DNA of 64,000 nt from Xenorhabdus cabanillasii (GCF_003386665.1 NZ_QTUB01000001.1:2666001-2730000), one strand, 5' to 3'; positions 9,335-20,444 are shown, numbered from the stretch's first letter. Notes: generated by a model from the letters alone, not told the origin. Made by a program: numbers and translations.

Positions 9335-11818
9335 TCAAAAGCAGCTTGCAGGTTTTTTTTCACGTTTACCGTCATAAGGGCGTTTATCCAGCGTGATCCT
9401 CACGCCTGCATCCACAACATCATTCCACTTAATACGTTGTCCATAGCTCACAGTTGTTATCAGCCCCCCGCCATACCCGTTCTGCCAGTATTCACCGAGA
9501 CCCGCTGCGAGCTGCTGACTCCAAACGGTTTGGTAATGCCGATACATGATGTGGTCAGCTTCCAATACCGGCAGGAAGGTAAAATCATTTTTTGGATTGA
9601 AATAAGGGGTATTTTGTTTGCTGTTATGTGTCGTACTGATTTCCAGGCTGGCATCGAGTTTCAGGTAAGGTGTTGTGTAGATGCGTTGCATACCGTCAAT
9701 AGCATATGCAAAGCGATTATTGCCATCAGAAAAAAATGAAGGAGCAAAACGAGCTGTCCATTGACTGCGCTCACTGTGTCTCCAGCGGGTATAAAGTTGC
9801 CCGCCATTAGCGTAAATATTGTTGGTTAATGCCCGCAAAGGAGTATTACGGGCCAGTCGTTCTGCTGAACCTCCCAGACGCCATTGGTCATTAAAATCAT
9901 ACCATCCGGCAAAACGCAGACCGATTTTATTGCCGTGCCGATAATTACGGCCAGAAACTTCGCCTTCCAGCCAAATATCCCGTGCCCGCCATTCCATACC
10001 ACCACGTAAATCGCGGTTTAAGCCACGGCCTTCACTGAATTGGCTGCGATTATAAGCACCGCCAGCAAACAAGCGCCAATTATCATTAATAGGAGGGCTA
10101 TAAATGGCAAGATCAATGTCTGAACTACTTTTACCACTCGTGGGGCTGTCCGAATCAATACCCTGATTAACTCTGACACGCAGTTCTGACATATGATGAA
10201 CATTGCGCAGACGATTAAAACGTTTGGCCAGCATATTTTCAGGGACACGGGTGATGACATCATCAGACAGCAGATCGACCTGACGCCATTCTTGTAATGC
10301 TAAAGCGGTATAGCCTTGCTGAATTTCCAGTGACAAATTACGGTGATCAAGACCCTCAACTTGTTTCAGTTCACTTTCTGCCTGACGTGGCCAGCCACGA
10401 TCCAGCCAGACGGCTGCCAGGTCAATACGTAATTTCTGATTACCAGGAGCGGTACGAGCCAAATGGGTAAAACGTCTTTCTGCTTCGGGAAGATCTCCAC
10501 GCAATTGGGCTGATTCAGCCAAAAACTGCTGCCCTTGCAGCCAGTCATCATTAGGCACACGGATTGGAGAGCCATAAACATTAGTCATATAAGCATTACG
10601 TTGTTTGATATTAGTTGCCAGTTGTTGAGCTTCATTAAGGTGTTCACTCTCCACATCGGCATAAAAAAGGACGCTATCATCTTCCTGTGAGATATGGTGC
10701 ACCGGTGTTTTTTTATCCGGATATTTTCCAGTTGGATAATTCAGTGAACGCAGAATATTCCTTGCTTTATCTGGCTGGCGAAGGTTCAGATAGGCAGACG
10801 CAGCCCATTTATGTGTGTAATCAGGTATAACGATGTTTTTTTCTGTCTGGGAAAGTTGTTGCAGGCGTAAATACTCTTCAATAAGTTCCTGAGTCCGGAA
10901 ACGGGCGAGCAGTGCACCGAGGCGGTCAATACGGGCACGGCGATAATCTTGCTGGGCATCCGGTTGTCCCCGCCATTGATTGAGCATATGTTCATAGCGG
11001 GCAAGTGCTCTGTCAGCGATATCAAATCGTTCTTTTTCGCTACGGTTGGGGATCATTGCAAGGCGGACTAACTCTGCCGCAGCGTCAGCTTCCAGTTTGC
11101 GTTGTTGGCCGGGGGATAACTGTAATTGTGTGGTGTGTTTTTGTTCCAGCAGCCAGGCCGGACCATTCACCCGATTGTTTTTCAGGCTGAACAGATAATC
11201 GTGGATTGTAGCTTTATCTTTGGGGAAATGTTCGTGGGCGATAGTGAGCATCTGCATGGCATCCCATGAGCGTCCGGCGGCTTGATCCACATAGGCCATT
11301 AAACGGTAATTAGCAGCACTGGGTTGATGGGACAGTAAGTTTTTTGCCAGGCGACGGGCTTCACTGTCTCGCTTGGCATCTGCCAACGTCATAATCAAGC
11401 CCGCTTTTATATCGTGGTTGTGTTTTTCAAGAATTGAAGCCAGGTGCCATAATTGAATGGCTTGATTCCACTGGCGTTGATTGCGATAAGCGCGTGCGGC
11501 AGCGGCTATCCCTCTGGCTGGTAATTCCATAGCATGATAGCGTTGCCAAAGATTAATCACTTCATTGTCATGATTCGCCCAGCTTGCGACCTGTAACCAA
11601 TCAGCAACCTGAGAAGGAGAGAGTTTCCGCCGTTTTTCTGCTTGACGAATATATTCAAGTATGGGGATGGTATTACCACTTCTGGCTTGTTGAATTAAAG
11701 CATCGTAATCCGCTGTCGCGGTCTCTGTTGTTATTAGGCAACCTAGTGATATAAATAACGATAACAGTCTATACCGATATCTACGAAAGCCTATCGGCCT
11801 AAAATAAAGATATAACAC
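9335..11818 (-). CDS. hmsH: HmsH/PgaA outer-membrane poly-GlcNAc porin, C-terminus frameshifted
   Basis: 827 residues: signal peptide, a periplasmic TPR superhelix over roughly residues 40-500, then a C-terminal beta-barrel that exports poly-GlcNAc. The start is a GTG at 11818 after AAGGGGAT. The frame as given ends in KREKKPASCF. One base less in the run of eight A residues (plus-strand T run, 9353-9360) would give KREKNLQAAFDLIYRF and a stop at 9316. That is the aromatic-ended last strand expected for this family, and it would leave ten bases to hmsF. Without it the last barrel strand, which carries the Bam recognition signal, is lost. Sequencing error, phase variation or slippage are all possible. 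Confidence 0.9.
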   Translation of the reverse strand: MLYLYFRPIGFRRYRYRLLSLFISLGCLITTETATADYDALIQQARSGNTIPILEYIRQAEKRRKLSPSQVADWLQVASWANHDNEVINLWQRYHAMELPARGIAAAARAYRNQRQWNQAIQLWHLASILEKHNHDIKAGLIMTLADAKRDSEARRLAKNLLSHQPSAANYRLMAYVDQAAGRSWDAMQMLTIAHEHFPKDKATIHDYLFSLKNNRVNGPAWLLEQKHTTQLQLSPGQQRKLEADAAAELVRLAMIPNRSEKERFDIADRALARYEHMLNQWRGQPDAQQDYRRARIDRLGALLARFRTQELIEEYLRLQQLSQTEKNIVIPDYTHKWAASAYLNLRQPDKARNILRSLNYPTGKYPDKKTPVHHISQEDDSVLFYADVESEHLNEAQQLATNIKQRNAYMTNVYGSPIRVPNDDWLQGQQFLAESAQLRGDLPEAERRFTHLARTAPGNQKLRIDLAAVWLDRGWPRQAESELKQVEGLDHRNLSLEIQQGYTALALQEWRQVDLLSDDVITRVPENMLAKRFNRLRNVHHMSELRVRVNQGIDSDSPTSGKSSSDIDLAIYSPPINDNWRLFAGGAYNRSQFSEGRGLNRDLRGGMEWRARDIWLEGEVSGRNYRHGNKIGLRFAGWYDFNDQWRLGGSAERLARNTPLRALTNNIYANGGQLYTRWRHSERSQWTARFAPSFFSDGNNRFAYAIDGMQRIYTTPYLKLDASLEISTTHNSKQNTPYFNPKNDFTFLPVLEADHIMYRHYQTVWSQQLAAGLGEYWQNGYGGGLITTVSYGQRIKWNDVVDAGVRITLDKRPYDGKREKKPASCF

Positions 11819-12483
11819 GGCATCCCCTTTTTATACTGCTTATTTATTTTAAAAACAGCAGAATCAGACGAAATGAAATTGGATTTTGATTAAGAACAGC
11901 ATTTTGTTTCTTCATTTTGGAAGAGGCAAAATAATACGTATTGTGTGACTTTATATCAATGGGTATTTTATGAAAAACAATAGATGTAACATCAGGTAAT
12001 ATTGTTTCTTAATTTTATTATGGGTTTAATAAGTAATACCTTATTGTTATTTTTCTATATGAAATAAAGGTATTGTATTTAACCTGTTGTTTCTAATTGC
12101 TTTTGGGAATTTTCTTATAGTATTTTGAATTTAATATTTATGAAAGAAATTAACCACAATAAAAAATGTTAATTATGAGTGTGAATATTTTTCATTGCTG
12201 ATATTTTTGATAATTATTATCGGTGGGTAATTTGTTTTTTTAATCTTATTTTTGAGTTTTGAGAATGATTTTATTATCTTTTTGCCAATGAGAATTATAT
12301 TTTAGGTTTTTGGTGAGGTGACATTCACAAACATTAAATTAGTTATTTTTTTGATAACTAAGTTTGGTATGTGAGCCTTGTGTTGTCCAACCGCATAAAC
12401 AACTATACAAACAATAAGTACTTTAATAATTCCTGCCGACTCGTATAATTTTGCGTTTTATTGTGTTACTAGTGGGGAAGCTT
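11819..12483. promoter_or_regulatory. AT-rich divergent promoter region between hmsH and menF
   Basis: 665 bp with no gene on either strand. It must hold the promoter of hmsHFRS (leftward) and of menF (rightward). The DNA is very AT-rich, with many runs of A and T, the kind of sequence that H-NS-type proteins bind. I could not assign specific operators. Confidence 0.45.
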
Positions 12484-13848
12484 GTGGATCAGATTGCCAA
12501 TATCATCGCTGATATATGCGAAATTCTTAATACCAAAAATATTAGCGAAGTTGGTATTCAGTCGTTCAGCTTTTCGCTTCCGGCAACCAGTGATACTGAT
12601 TGGCTGGAATGGCTGGCAGTTCAACCTCATTATCCACAGTTTTACTGGCAACACCGGGATGGGCATGAAGAAGTTGCTGCCTGTGGGCAAATTCGCCTCT
12701 TCAGTAATGCAATTAAGGCAGAGAAGTTTTTACATCAACACGCTCAATTTCCCCAAATGCGTATTTGGGGATTAAATGCATGGGAAAAGACTGATGTTTG
12801 CCATATCAGGAATAATCAGAATAAAGAGCAATTGCAGGAAAGTAAGAAAAGTACAGGTAATGAAGAAAGTTACTTGTTCTTACCGAGAATGGAAATACGT
12901 CGTTATCATGGTGCAACCCATTTATATCTGAATATTGATGGACAGGCTGATATCGATAATATTCATCTGTTTCTTAGACAAATTGTCCCGCGTCAACCAT
13001 TCCAGACATCGTATGCAGCGGTATTGAATGCAACTCATACGCCTGAAAATGAACAGTGGAATATTTTGCTGAAACAAGCATTGAATGCTATTACCCAGAA
13101 AAAGATGGAAAAGGTTGTGATGGCACGGAAAACAGAACTTACGCTGAATATGCCCTTGCAAGCTGCGCAATTTATGGCTTCCAGCCGTGGAGTAAATCAT
13201 CGTTGTTATCATTTTATGCTGGCGTTCAATGATAATCGGGCTTTTCTTGCTTCTACCCCGGAACGGCTTTATTACCGCTATCAGTTACAGATATTTACTG
13301 AAGCATTAGCAGGAACAACGGTAAATTCTGAGGATGCTCAGAAAGCAAAAGAGTTAGGGCAATGGTTATTGGCAGATAAAAAGAACCAACATGAAAATTT
13401 GATTGTTGTGGATGATATTTGTCAGCGTCTGCAAGGTGGAGTCGAATCTATTGATGTTGCTCCTCCTGACGTGATCCGTCTACGTAAGGTGCAACATTTA
13501 CGCAGGCATATTCACGGTGTCTTAAATCAGGTATGTGACAGTGATTGTTTACACCGTTTACAACCGACGGCTGCTGTCGCAGGTTTACCGAGAGAAGCCG
13601 CTCGACAATTTTTGGCAGAAAATGAACCATTTCACCGTGGCTGGTATGCCGGATCTGCGGGGTATTTATGTTTGGAGCAGAGTGAATTTGCTGTTTCGTT
13701 GCGATGCGCCTATATAAATGGTGATTTATTGTCATTATATGCGGGAGCTGGCATTGTTTCCGGCTCTGATCCTGAGCAGGAATGGATGGAAATTGAGAAT
13801 AAAGCCGCAGGACTACGTTCATTGTTAGGTAACTTGGCAAATGAATAA
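12484..13848 (+). CDS. menF: Isochorismate synthase
   Basis: 454 residues from a GTG at 12484, which follows a GGGGAAG ribosome site; a longer frame from a TTG at 12451 has no such site. The C-terminal two thirds is a chorismate-utilising domain with KVVMARKTEL, STPERLYYR, EALAGTT, HENLIVVDDI, LQPTAAVAGLPR, PFHRGWYAGSAGY and the final GAGIVSGSDPEQEWMEIENK. It converts chorismate to isochorismate, the first committed step of menaquinone synthesis. It heads the men gene cluster in the same order as in E. coli. Confidence 0.95.
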   Translation: MDQIANIIADICEILNTKNISEVGIQSFSFSLPATSDTDWLEWLAVQPHYPQFYWQHRDGHEEVAACGQIRLFSNAIKAEKFLHQHAQFPQMRIWGLNAWEKTDVCHIRNNQNKEQLQESKKSTGNEESYLFLPRMEIRRYHGATHLYLNIDGQADIDNIHLFLRQIVPRQPFQTSYAAVLNATHTPENEQWNILLKQALNAITQKKMEKVVMARKTELTLNMPLQAAQFMASSRGVNHRCYHFMLAFNDNRAFLASTPERLYYRYQLQIFTEALAGTTVNSEDAQKAKELGQWLLADKKNQHENLIVVDDICQRLQGGVESIDVAPPDVIRLRKVQHLRRHIHGVLNQVCDSDCLHRLQPTAAVAGLPREAARQFLAENEPFHRGWYAGSAGYLCLEQSEFAVSLRCAYINGDLLSLYAGAGIVSGSDPEQEWMEIENKAAGLRSLLGNLANE

Positions 13849-13979
13849 TTTCATGGAAATAACGTCAATTACATGGCATTTATTTGAGCTATGACAAAGA
13901 AGGCGTTTTTAAGAGAATAAGTGTGAATAATGTCTTATATAATCCATTCTATTTTTTAAAAGAAGTTTTCTAACACTCT

Positions 13980-15704
13980 ATGTCAAACAGCGCACTGAAC
14001 CGTCGTTGGGCGGAACTTTTACTGGAAGCACTGACTCGTCATGGTTTGCGTCATGTCTGTATTGCTCCCGGTTCTCGTTCCACACCATTGACTCTTTCCG
14101 TTGTAAAGAAAGCTGCCGTTGAGAACGGTAAACTGATATGCCATACCCATTTTGACGAAAGAGGGCTGGGCCATCTGGCGCTAGGATTGGCAAAAGCGAG
14201 TCAGGAACCCGTTGCTGTTATTGTGACGTCCGGAACCGCAGTAGCTAATCTGTATCCTTCCCTGATTGAAGCCGGGCTAACCGGCGAGCGATTGGTTTTT
14301 CTTACTGCGGACAGGCCACCGGAATTAATCGATTGTGGTGCCAATCAGGCTATTCGTCAGAGTGATATTTTTGCCTCACATCCGACTCAAACACTTTCTC
14401 TACCACGGCCGACCACTGATATTTCAGCCAGTTGGCTGGTTTCTGTTGTTGATAATGCGATGTCAAATCTAAAGCAAGGAGGATTGCATATCAATTGCCC
14501 TTTTGCTGAGCCGCTATATGGTGACGATGAAAAATATCAGGCATGGCTGCAAGCCCTGGGCGATTGGTGGCAAGGCCACCAGCCGTGGCTTAAACAATCG
14601 GTAACGCATATGATTGCCAAAGTAGCGGATTGGGATTGCTGGCGGAAGAAACGCGGTGTCGTACTGGCAGGAAGAATGGGAGCCGAAGAAGGGAAACTTG
14701 TTGCACAGTGGGCGAAAGAAATGGGCTGGCCATTGATCGGAGATGTGTTGTCTCAAACAGGTCAGCCTTTGCCTTGCGCTGATTTATGGCTGAACCACCC
14801 CTGTACGCAGGAAATCCTGGCAAAAGGGCAGTTGGTTATTCAGTTTGGCACCAGTCTGACCGGAAAAAGATTATTGCAATGGCAGGCAAAATGTCAGCCA
14901 GAAGAGTATTGGATTATTGATCCTATTGTGGGAAGGCTTGATCCCGCTAATCATCAGGGACGCAAGTTTACCTGTCATGTGGCTGATTGGTTACGGGATC
15001 ATCCCGCTCAAACGGAGATGCCTAATGTTTTTGAGACGAGGACTTTTGGGACGAATGTTGCTTGGGCGAATGAACTGGGGATTTGGTCTGAAAAAGCATT
15101 CGGCTGTGTTAGCGCACAACTGGATGGAAAATTCAGTGAGGCAGCGGTTGCTCATCAGCTACATCAATTATTACCACAGCAAGGGCAGCTATTTGTCGGC
15201 AATAGTTTGATTGTGCGTTTGATTGATGCGTTAGGGCAACTCCCTGCGGGTTATCCGGTTTACAGCAATCGTGGCGCAAGTGGTATTGATGGGTTAATAG
15301 CAACTTCTGTCGGGGTGCAACGGGCAACCAGTAAACCGACTTTAGCGATTATTGGCGATATTTCCGCGCTTTATGATTTGAATAGTTTAGCTTTATTACG
15401 GGAGAGCACCTCACCCATGGTGTTGTTTATCGTAAATAATAATGGCGGCCAAATTTTTTCATTACTGCCCACGCCGCAGGAAACACGCCAGCGTTTTTAC
15501 TGTATGCCGCAAAATATCAATTTTGACCACGCTGCTGCCATGTTTGGCTTGAATTATAGCGCGCCACAAAGCTGGTCTGAATTAAAACGGTCTGTTGAAC
15601 AGGCATGGCAGCAAAAAACAGCGACAATCATTGAACTAATCGTGACAGATAACGAAGGTGCGGTATGTTTGCAAGCGTTGCTGAAACAGGTGACTGAACT
15701 ATGA
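13980..15704 (+). CDS. menD: SEPHCHC synthase (thiamine-diphosphate dependent)
   Basis: 574 residues, the usual MenD length. The N-terminal pyrimidine-binding domain has [14 protein letters not shown] and [13 protein letters not shown], including the conserved Glu; [12 protein letters not shown] follows. The C-terminal diphosphate-binding domain has [11 protein letters not shown] and [12 protein letters not shown] with the following INN-type metal site. It joins isochorismate and 2-oxoglutarate with loss of CO2 to give SEPHCHC. The end overlaps the menH start by four bases (ATGA), so the two are translationally coupled. Confidence 0.96.
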   Translation: MSNSALNRRWAELLLEALTRHGLRHVCIAPGSRSTPLTLSVVKKAAVENGKLICHTHFDERGLGHLALGLAKASQEPVAVIVTSGTAVANLYPSLIEAGLTGERLVFLTADRPPELIDCGANQAIRQSDIFASHPTQTLSLPRPTTDISASWLVSVVDNAMSNLKQGGLHINCPFAEPLYGDDEKYQAWLQALGDWWQGHQPWLKQSVTHMIAKVADWDCWRKKRGVVLAGRMGAEEGKLVAQWAKEMGWPLIGDVLSQTGQPLPCADLWLNHPCTQEILAKGQLVIQFGTSLTGKRLLQWQAKCQPEEYWIIDPIVGRLDPANHQGRKFTCHVADWLRDHPAQTEMPNVFETRTFGTNVAWANELGIWSEKAFGCVSAQLDGKFSEAAVAHQLHQLLPQQGQLFVGNSLIVRLIDALGQLPAGYPVYSNRGASGIDGLIATSVGVQRATSKPTLAIIGDISALYDLNSLALLRESTSPMVLFIVNNNGGQIFSLLPTPQETRQRFYCMPQNINFDHAAAMFGLNYSAPQSWSELKRSVEQAWQQKTATIIELIVTDNEGAVCLQALLKQVTEL

Positions 15705-16501
15705 AATTGGCCTGTCAGATATTCAATCCAGACAGGCAGGCTACATGGCTGGTTTGGTTGCATGGTCTGCTAGGGTGTGGCAATGAATGGCTGCCCATTG
15801 TAAGCGCCTGTAACCAACATGCTTCTTTAGTGATTGATTTACCCGGTCATGGTGACTCTGCCGATATTACGGCTGTAGGTGGTTTTGCAGGAATGAGTAA
15901 GCTATTGAATGAAACCTTGCTTGCCTGCCAGATCCATGATTACTGGCTAATCGGCTACTCCCTTGGTGGGCGGTTTGCTATGTACTATGCGACTCAAAAC
16001 TATGCAACTCAAAACCATGCGACTCACAGTCACCAAAAAGGATTAAGGGGAATATTGGTAGAAGGGGGAAATCCGGGGCTGTTTTCTCAGCAGGAGCGCG
16101 ATGCCAGATTGTTGCATGACAGGCATTGGGCACAACGTTTTCGTAAAGAATCCATGTTGGCAGTTTTGGCTGACTGGTATCAACAACCTGTATTTGCAGA
16201 TTTGTCACCGGAACAGCGCTCCCATTTTATTCATCTCCGCAGCCGAAACAGAGGCTGTAGTATTGCCGACATGTTAGAAAATACCTCACTTGGGCACCAG
16301 CCATGGCTGGTGCCTGCCTTACAAAAATTGACAGTACCTTTTGCTTATTTATGTGGTGAACACGATCAGAAATTTAAAGAAATAGTGAAACAGTATGCAC
16401 TACCATCAAAAATAATTCCCCAGGCTGGACATAATACTCACAGCAGCAATCCCGCAGATTTTTCTGCCGCAGTGAACCATTTTTTATCACTTTTTGGTTA
16501 A
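15701..16501 (+). CDS. menH: SHCHC synthase, alpha/beta hydrolase fold
   Basis: 266 residues. The alpha/beta hydrolase motifs are present: [12 protein letters not shown], the nucleophile elbow GYSLGG and the catalytic His in PQAGHNTHS. It removes pyruvate from SEPHCHC. After the nucleophile helix there is an insertion of about 15 residues made of repeated YATQN units, encoded by a 15-bp repeat (15986-16030); I do not see a reason for it in the fold. The start overlaps menD. Confidence 0.93.
   Translation: MKLACQIFNPDRQATWLVWLHGLLGCGNEWLPIVSACNQHASLVIDLPGHGDSADITAVGGFAGMSKLLNETLLACQIHDYWLIGYSLGGRFAMYYATQNYATQNHATHSHQKGLRGILVEGGNPGLFSQQERDARLLHDRHWAQRFRKESMLAVLADWYQQPVFADLSPEQRSHFIHLRSRNRGCSIADMLENTSLGHQPWLVPALQKLTVPFAYLCGEHDQKFKEIVKQYALPSKIIPQAGHNTHSSNPADFSAAVNHFLSLFG
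15986..16030 (+). repeat. Three 15-bp tandem units inside menH
   Basis: Units at 15986, 16001 and 16016 read TATGCGACTCAAAAC, TATGCAACTCAAAAC and CATGCGACTCACAGT. They encode [10 protein letters not shown] and HATHS in frame. The unit length of 15 bp means copy-number change would keep the frame and add or remove five residues at a time. A second 15-bp triplet repeat lies before ubiG. Confidence 0.85.
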
Positions 16502-16513
16502 GGAAGTTCAATA

Positions 16514-17371
16514 ATGCTCTATCCAGGCGAAGAAAAATTGTATGCCCCGATTGAATGGCAAGATTGTTTCAACAGGTTTGAAGATGTTCTCTATCATAAA
16601 TCTCCGGACGGTATCGCCAAAATCACCATTAACCGTCCACAAGTGCGTAATGCTTTTCGTCCTCTGACCGTTAAAGAGATGATTCAGGCACTGGCTGATG
16701 CCCGCTATGACGATAGCATTGGCACGATTATCCTGACAGGAATGGGAGAAAAAGCATTCTGTGCAGGAGGAGACCAGAAGATCCGTGGCGATTATGGTGG
16801 TTATAGAGATGAAGGCGGAACACATCATCTGAATGTATTAGATTTTCAACGTCAAATCCGTACCTGCCCAAAACCAGTTGTTGCTATGGTTGCCGGATAT
16901 GCTATCGGTGGAGGACATGTATTACATCTGATGTGTGATCTGACCATTGCAGCAGACAATGCAATTTTTGGTCAGACAGGCCCCAAAGTGGGTTCATTTG
17001 ATGGTGGCTGGGGAGCATCTTATATGGCGCGGATTGTGGGGCAGAAAAAAGCCCGTGAAATCTGGTTCCTGTGCCGCCAATACAGTGCACAGGAAGCGCT
17101 TGATATGGGGCTGGTCAATACCGTTGTTCCTTATGCTGAGCTGGAAAAAGAAACAGTACGCTGGTGCCGTGAAATGCTGGAAAACAGCCCAACGGCGTTG
17201 CGTTGTCTGAAAGCTGCATTAAATGCGGATTGCGACGGCCAGGCTGGTTTGCAGGAGTTAGCGGGAAATGCCACCATGTTGTTCTATATGACTGAGGAAG
17301 GGCAGGAAGGACGTAATGCGTTCAACGAGAAACGTCACCCTGATTTCAGTAAATTTAAACGTAATCCATAA
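16514..17371 (+). CDS. menB: 1,4-dihydroxy-2-naphthoyl-CoA synthase
   Basis: 285 residues of the crotonase fold, the expected length. Visible motifs include [48 protein letters not shown] for the oxyanion hole and [14 protein letters not shown] with the catalytic loop Asp. It closes the ring of o-succinylbenzoyl-CoA. A clear AAGGAAG ribosome site precedes the ATG. Its stop overlaps the menC start by one base. Confidence 0.97.
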   Translation: MLYPGEEKLYAPIEWQDCFNRFEDVLYHKSPDGIAKITINRPQVRNAFRPLTVKEMIQALADARYDDSIGTIILTGMGEKAFCAGGDQKIRGDYGGYRDEGGTHHLNVLDFQRQIRTCPKPVVAMVAGYAIGGGHVLHLMCDLTIAADNAIFGQTGPKVGSFDGGWGASYMARIVGQKKAREIWFLCRQYSAQEALDMGLVNTVVPYAELEKETVRWCREMLENSPTALRCLKAALNADCDGQAGLQELAGNATMLFYMTEEGQEGRNAFNEKRHPDFSKFKRNP

Positions 17372-18381
17372 TGCGTAAAGCAACCTTATATCAATACAGC
17401 CTGCCTATGGAGGCAGGTGTTATTTTACGTTACCAACGTCTGAAAACCCGCGATGGTCTTTTAGTGCATGTGCAGGAAAATGGCAACCATGGTTGGGGAG
17501 AAATTGCCCCACTGCCGGAATTCAGTCATGAAACGCTTGAGCAAGCCCGCCACGCTGCGGTGAAATGGTTAACGCTTTGGTGTAAAAAACCTTGTTGGCA
17601 AAACGAGACAGGACGAAATAAAAAACCAGAGCAAAGTGAATTACCTTCTGTCGCATTTGGTATCAGTTGTGCCCTTGCTGAATTACAGGGTGAACTTCCC
17701 GCAGAGGCTAATTATCACAAAGCCCCATTATGTACGGGAGATCCTGATGATGTGATCTTGCGTCTGGGAAAAAGAGCGGGGCGGAACATTGCTAAGGTGA
17801 AAGTCGGGCTTTATGAAGCCGTACGGGATGGGATGGTAGTTAATCTCTTACTGGAAGCCGTGCCCGATCTACAACTGAGGCTGGATGCCAACCGCAGTTG
17901 GACGCGGGCGAAAGCTGACGGATTTGCGAAGTATGTCAATCCTGATTATCGGCAGCGTATTGCTTTCCTGGAAGAACCTTGTAAAACCCGTGAAGACTCA
18001 CTGGCATTTGCCCGTGAGACAGGTATTGCCATTGCGTGGGATGAAAGTGTTCGTGAAGCAGGTTTCACAGTAGAAGCCCAGGAAGGTGTTACAGCTATCA
18101 TCATTAAACCGACGTTGGTCGGTAGTATTGCCCGTTGTCGTCAATTGGTCACTGAGGCTCATCAGGCCGGGTTAGATGCAGTGATAAGTTCAAGTATTGA
18201 AACCAGTTTTGGTCTGACACAACTGGCCCGTTTAGCATATTGGCTGACACCAGAGACACTGCCGGGGCTGGATACGCTCGATCTGATTCAATCGCAACTT
18301 ATCCGTTGCTGGCCAGACAGTGATATTCCTTGTGTGGCATTAAACGAACTGGAAGTGATGTGGAGTTATGAATGTCGTTAG
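17371..18381 (+). CDS. menC: o-Succinylbenzoate synthase
   Basis: 336 residues, slightly longer than the 320 of E. coli. This enolase-superfamily enzyme shows KVKVGLYEA with the acid/base Lys, LDANRSW, FLEEPC and AWDESVRE as metal ligands, IIIKPTLVG with the second Lys, and [10 protein letters not shown]. It dehydrates SHCHC to o-succinylbenzoate. It starts on the last base of the menB stop and overlaps menE by ten bases, so the menBCE genes are tightly packed. Confidence 0.95.
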   Translation: MRKATLYQYSLPMEAGVILRYQRLKTRDGLLVHVQENGNHGWGEIAPLPEFSHETLEQARHAAVKWLTLWCKKPCWQNETGRNKKPEQSELPSVAFGISCALAELQGELPAEANYHKAPLCTGDPDDVILRLGKRAGRNIAKVKVGLYEAVRDGMVVNLLLEAVPDLQLRLDANRSWTRAKADGFAKYVNPDYRQRIAFLEEPCKTREDSLAFARETGIAIAWDESVREAGFTVEAQEGVTAIIIKPTLVGSIARCRQLVTEAHQAGLDAVISSSIETSFGLTQLARLAYWLTPETLPGLDTLDLIQSQLIRCWPDSDIPCVALNELEVMWSYECR

Positions 18382-19790
18382 TGTCGTTTAATCAATGGCC
18401 ATGGCATCATTGGGCGGTTTGCTATCCAGAAAAACAGGCAATTTGGTTGTGTGATAAAGCAGTAACCTGGCAGGAATTGGCAAAAAAAATTATCACCATT
18501 GCAGATTGCTTCCGGCTACAGGGAGTATCACAAGGTGATGGTGTGATCCTGAGAGGCAAGAACAGCGCAGATCTCTTGTTGTGTTATCTTGCTGTTCTGC
18601 AATGCGGGGCAAGAGCCTTGCCGCTCAATCCTCAGCTTCCTGAATCGTTGTTGATAGAATTACTTCCTCACCTGAATCTGGCATTTGTGGCTGATTTTAC
18701 CGATTTACCGGTATCGGTCATTCAGGCAACGGAACTCGACTGGCAAGCTGCGTTTACAGTTACGTCAGGCGAAAGCATGTCAGGTAAATGTGTTTCATGG
18801 GATATCAATCGCCCGGCCAGCATGATCCTGACTTCAGGATCTTCCGGGTTGCCCAAAGCCGTGGTGCATTCTATTGGTGCTCACCTTGCCAGCGCACAGG
18901 GCATCCTTTCACGCATAGATTTTCAGCCAGATGATCGTTGGTTACTGTCATTGCCACTATTTCATGTCTCTGGTCAGGGAATACTTTGGCGCTGGCTATT
19001 GAAAGGTGCAGAACTGGTGCTGCGGGATATCGACTCTCTGGATAAAGCCTTATCGGGTTGCACGCATGCTTCATTAGTACCGACTCAACTGTGGCGCTGG
19101 CTTTCCCAACCTCGTGATCATGATCTGACTTTGAAAGATGTGTTATTAGGCGGGGCAATGATACCGTTGGAACTTATTCGACAAGCTGAGCAGCTTGGGG
19201 TCCGCTGTTGGTGCGGTTATGGTTTGACTGAAATGGCATCAACAGTCTGTGCAAAACGTGCAGATGGTTTATCAGGAGTAGGAACGCCATTACCGGGAAA
19301 AGAGATCCGTTTGTTGGATGAGGAAATACAGATCCGGGCAGACAGTCGCGCTATGGGTTATTGGTTTGATGGGAAATTAAAACCATTAGCCGAAGAGGAA
19401 GGCTGGTTTCCGACCCGTGACCGGGGCGTTTTTAAACAGGGCGAATTACGTATTTTGGGACGTTTTGATAATCAATTTTTCAGTGGTGGTGAAGGTATTC
19501 AGCCGGAAAATATTGAGCGTATTATTAATCTGCATCCCCAAATCCAACAAAGTTTTGTTGTTCCAGTGCCTGATACTGAATTTGGGCATCGGCCTGTTGC
19601 AGTGATAGAAACAAACTATCCTCAACTTACAAAAATACTTGCTGATTGGCTTTCCGATAAACTTGCTACATTCCAACGACCTGTAGCTTGTTATTTGTTA
19701 CCGGAACATTTGAAAAATGGCGGGATAAAAACTTCACGTCAACAGGTCAAAGAATGGGTACTGAAACGATACAGTGTTTACATATCTTGA
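18372..19790 (+). CDS. menE: o-Succinylbenzoate-CoA ligase
   Basis: 472 residues of the ANL adenylate-forming family. It has the phosphate loop [12 protein letters not shown], the [10 protein letters not shown] motif, TRDRGVF with the ribose-binding Asp, and the C-terminal Lys in [10 protein letters not shown]. It activates o-succinylbenzoate with ATP and CoA for MenB. It is the last gene of menFDHBCE; about 110 bp separate it from yfaZ. Confidence 0.95.
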   Translation: MSLVSFNQWPWHHWAVCYPEKQAIWLCDKAVTWQELAKKIITIADCFRLQGVSQGDGVILRGKNSADLLLCYLAVLQCGARALPLNPQLPESLLIELLPHLNLAFVADFTDLPVSVIQATELDWQAAFTVTSGESMSGKCVSWDINRPASMILTSGSSGLPKAVVHSIGAHLASAQGILSRIDFQPDDRWLLSLPLFHVSGQGILWRWLLKGAELVLRDIDSLDKALSGCTHASLVPTQLWRWLSQPRDHDLTLKDVLLGGAMIPLELIRQAEQLGVRCWCGYGLTEMASTVCAKRADGLSGVGTPLPGKEIRLLDEEIQIRADSRAMGYWFDGKLKPLAEEEGWFPTRDRGVFKQGELRILGRFDNQFFSGGEGIQPENIERIINLHPQIQQSFVVPVPDTEFGHRPVAVIETNYPQLTKILADWLSDKLATFQRPVACYLLPEHLKNGGIKTSRQQVKEWVLKRYSVYIS

Positions 19791-19901
19791 TGAATCTAAA
19801 TAGTTTATTACATTCATTATCTATAGTGTTTATTGGATTTCAGTAAAATGGCTCACGAATATTAGCAAACTCCCATAATTACTGATTGAGAAGAGATAAA
19901 T

Positions 19902-20444
19902 ATGAAAGGTTTTATTGCTGTCAGTGCAGCCAGCTTGCTCTTTGTGGCAGGTACTGCAAATGCAATTTCTGTGAATGTAGAAGCAGGAAAACACTATACT
20001 AGCACGTCTGCGGGGATTGGTGATAAAAATGCGGGATTGTCCCTCAATGGAAATTGGACTCGCAGTGATCATAATGGCCAGCTAGGGAGCCTGGGGGCTG
20101 CTTTTGCTTTGCCGATTGGCCCGATAACAGCAAGTGTTGGTGGTAAGGCTCTCTACTTGTCACCCAAAGTGGGGAAAGATGGTGCTGCATTGGCTGGTGG
20201 TGTTGGCCTCAGTTGGGAAGTAATGCCTTCTTTGTCATTATACGGTGAGGCCTATGGTGCTCCATCGGGTTTAACTTCTGGCATTGATTCTTATACTGAG
20301 GCAGCAGGCGGAGTTCGTTATACTCTCTTTAAACCAATAACCATTAATGCTGGTTATCGGATTATTGATTTAAAAGGAAAAAATGGAAATCGCAACAATA
20401 AAGTGTCAGACGGTTTTTACATCGGAGTGGGTGCGAGTTTCTAA
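19902..20444 (+). CDS. yfaZ: YfaZ-family outer-membrane protein
   Basis: 180 residues with a cleavable signal peptide (ending GTANA, then ISVNVEAG). The mature part alternates polar and hydrophobic residues, as in a small beta-barrel, and ends in aromatic Phe (GVGASF). Family landmarks of YfaZ are clear: NGNWTRSD, LPIGPIT, GGKALYLSPKVG, YTEAAGGVRY, NAGYRIIDLKGKNGNRNNK and DGFYIGVGASF. The function in the outer membrane is not established. It is flanked by menE and tyrP, close to its position near menE in other enterics. Confidence 0.9.
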   Translation: MKGFIAVSAASLLFVAGTANAISVNVEAGKHYTSTSAGIGDKNAGLSLNGNWTRSDHNGQLGSLGAAFALPIGPITASVGGKALYLSPKVGKDGAALAGGVGLSWEVMPSLSLYGEAYGAPSGLTSGIDSYTEAAGGVRYTLFKPITINAGYRIIDLKGKNGNRNNKVSDGFYIGVGASF

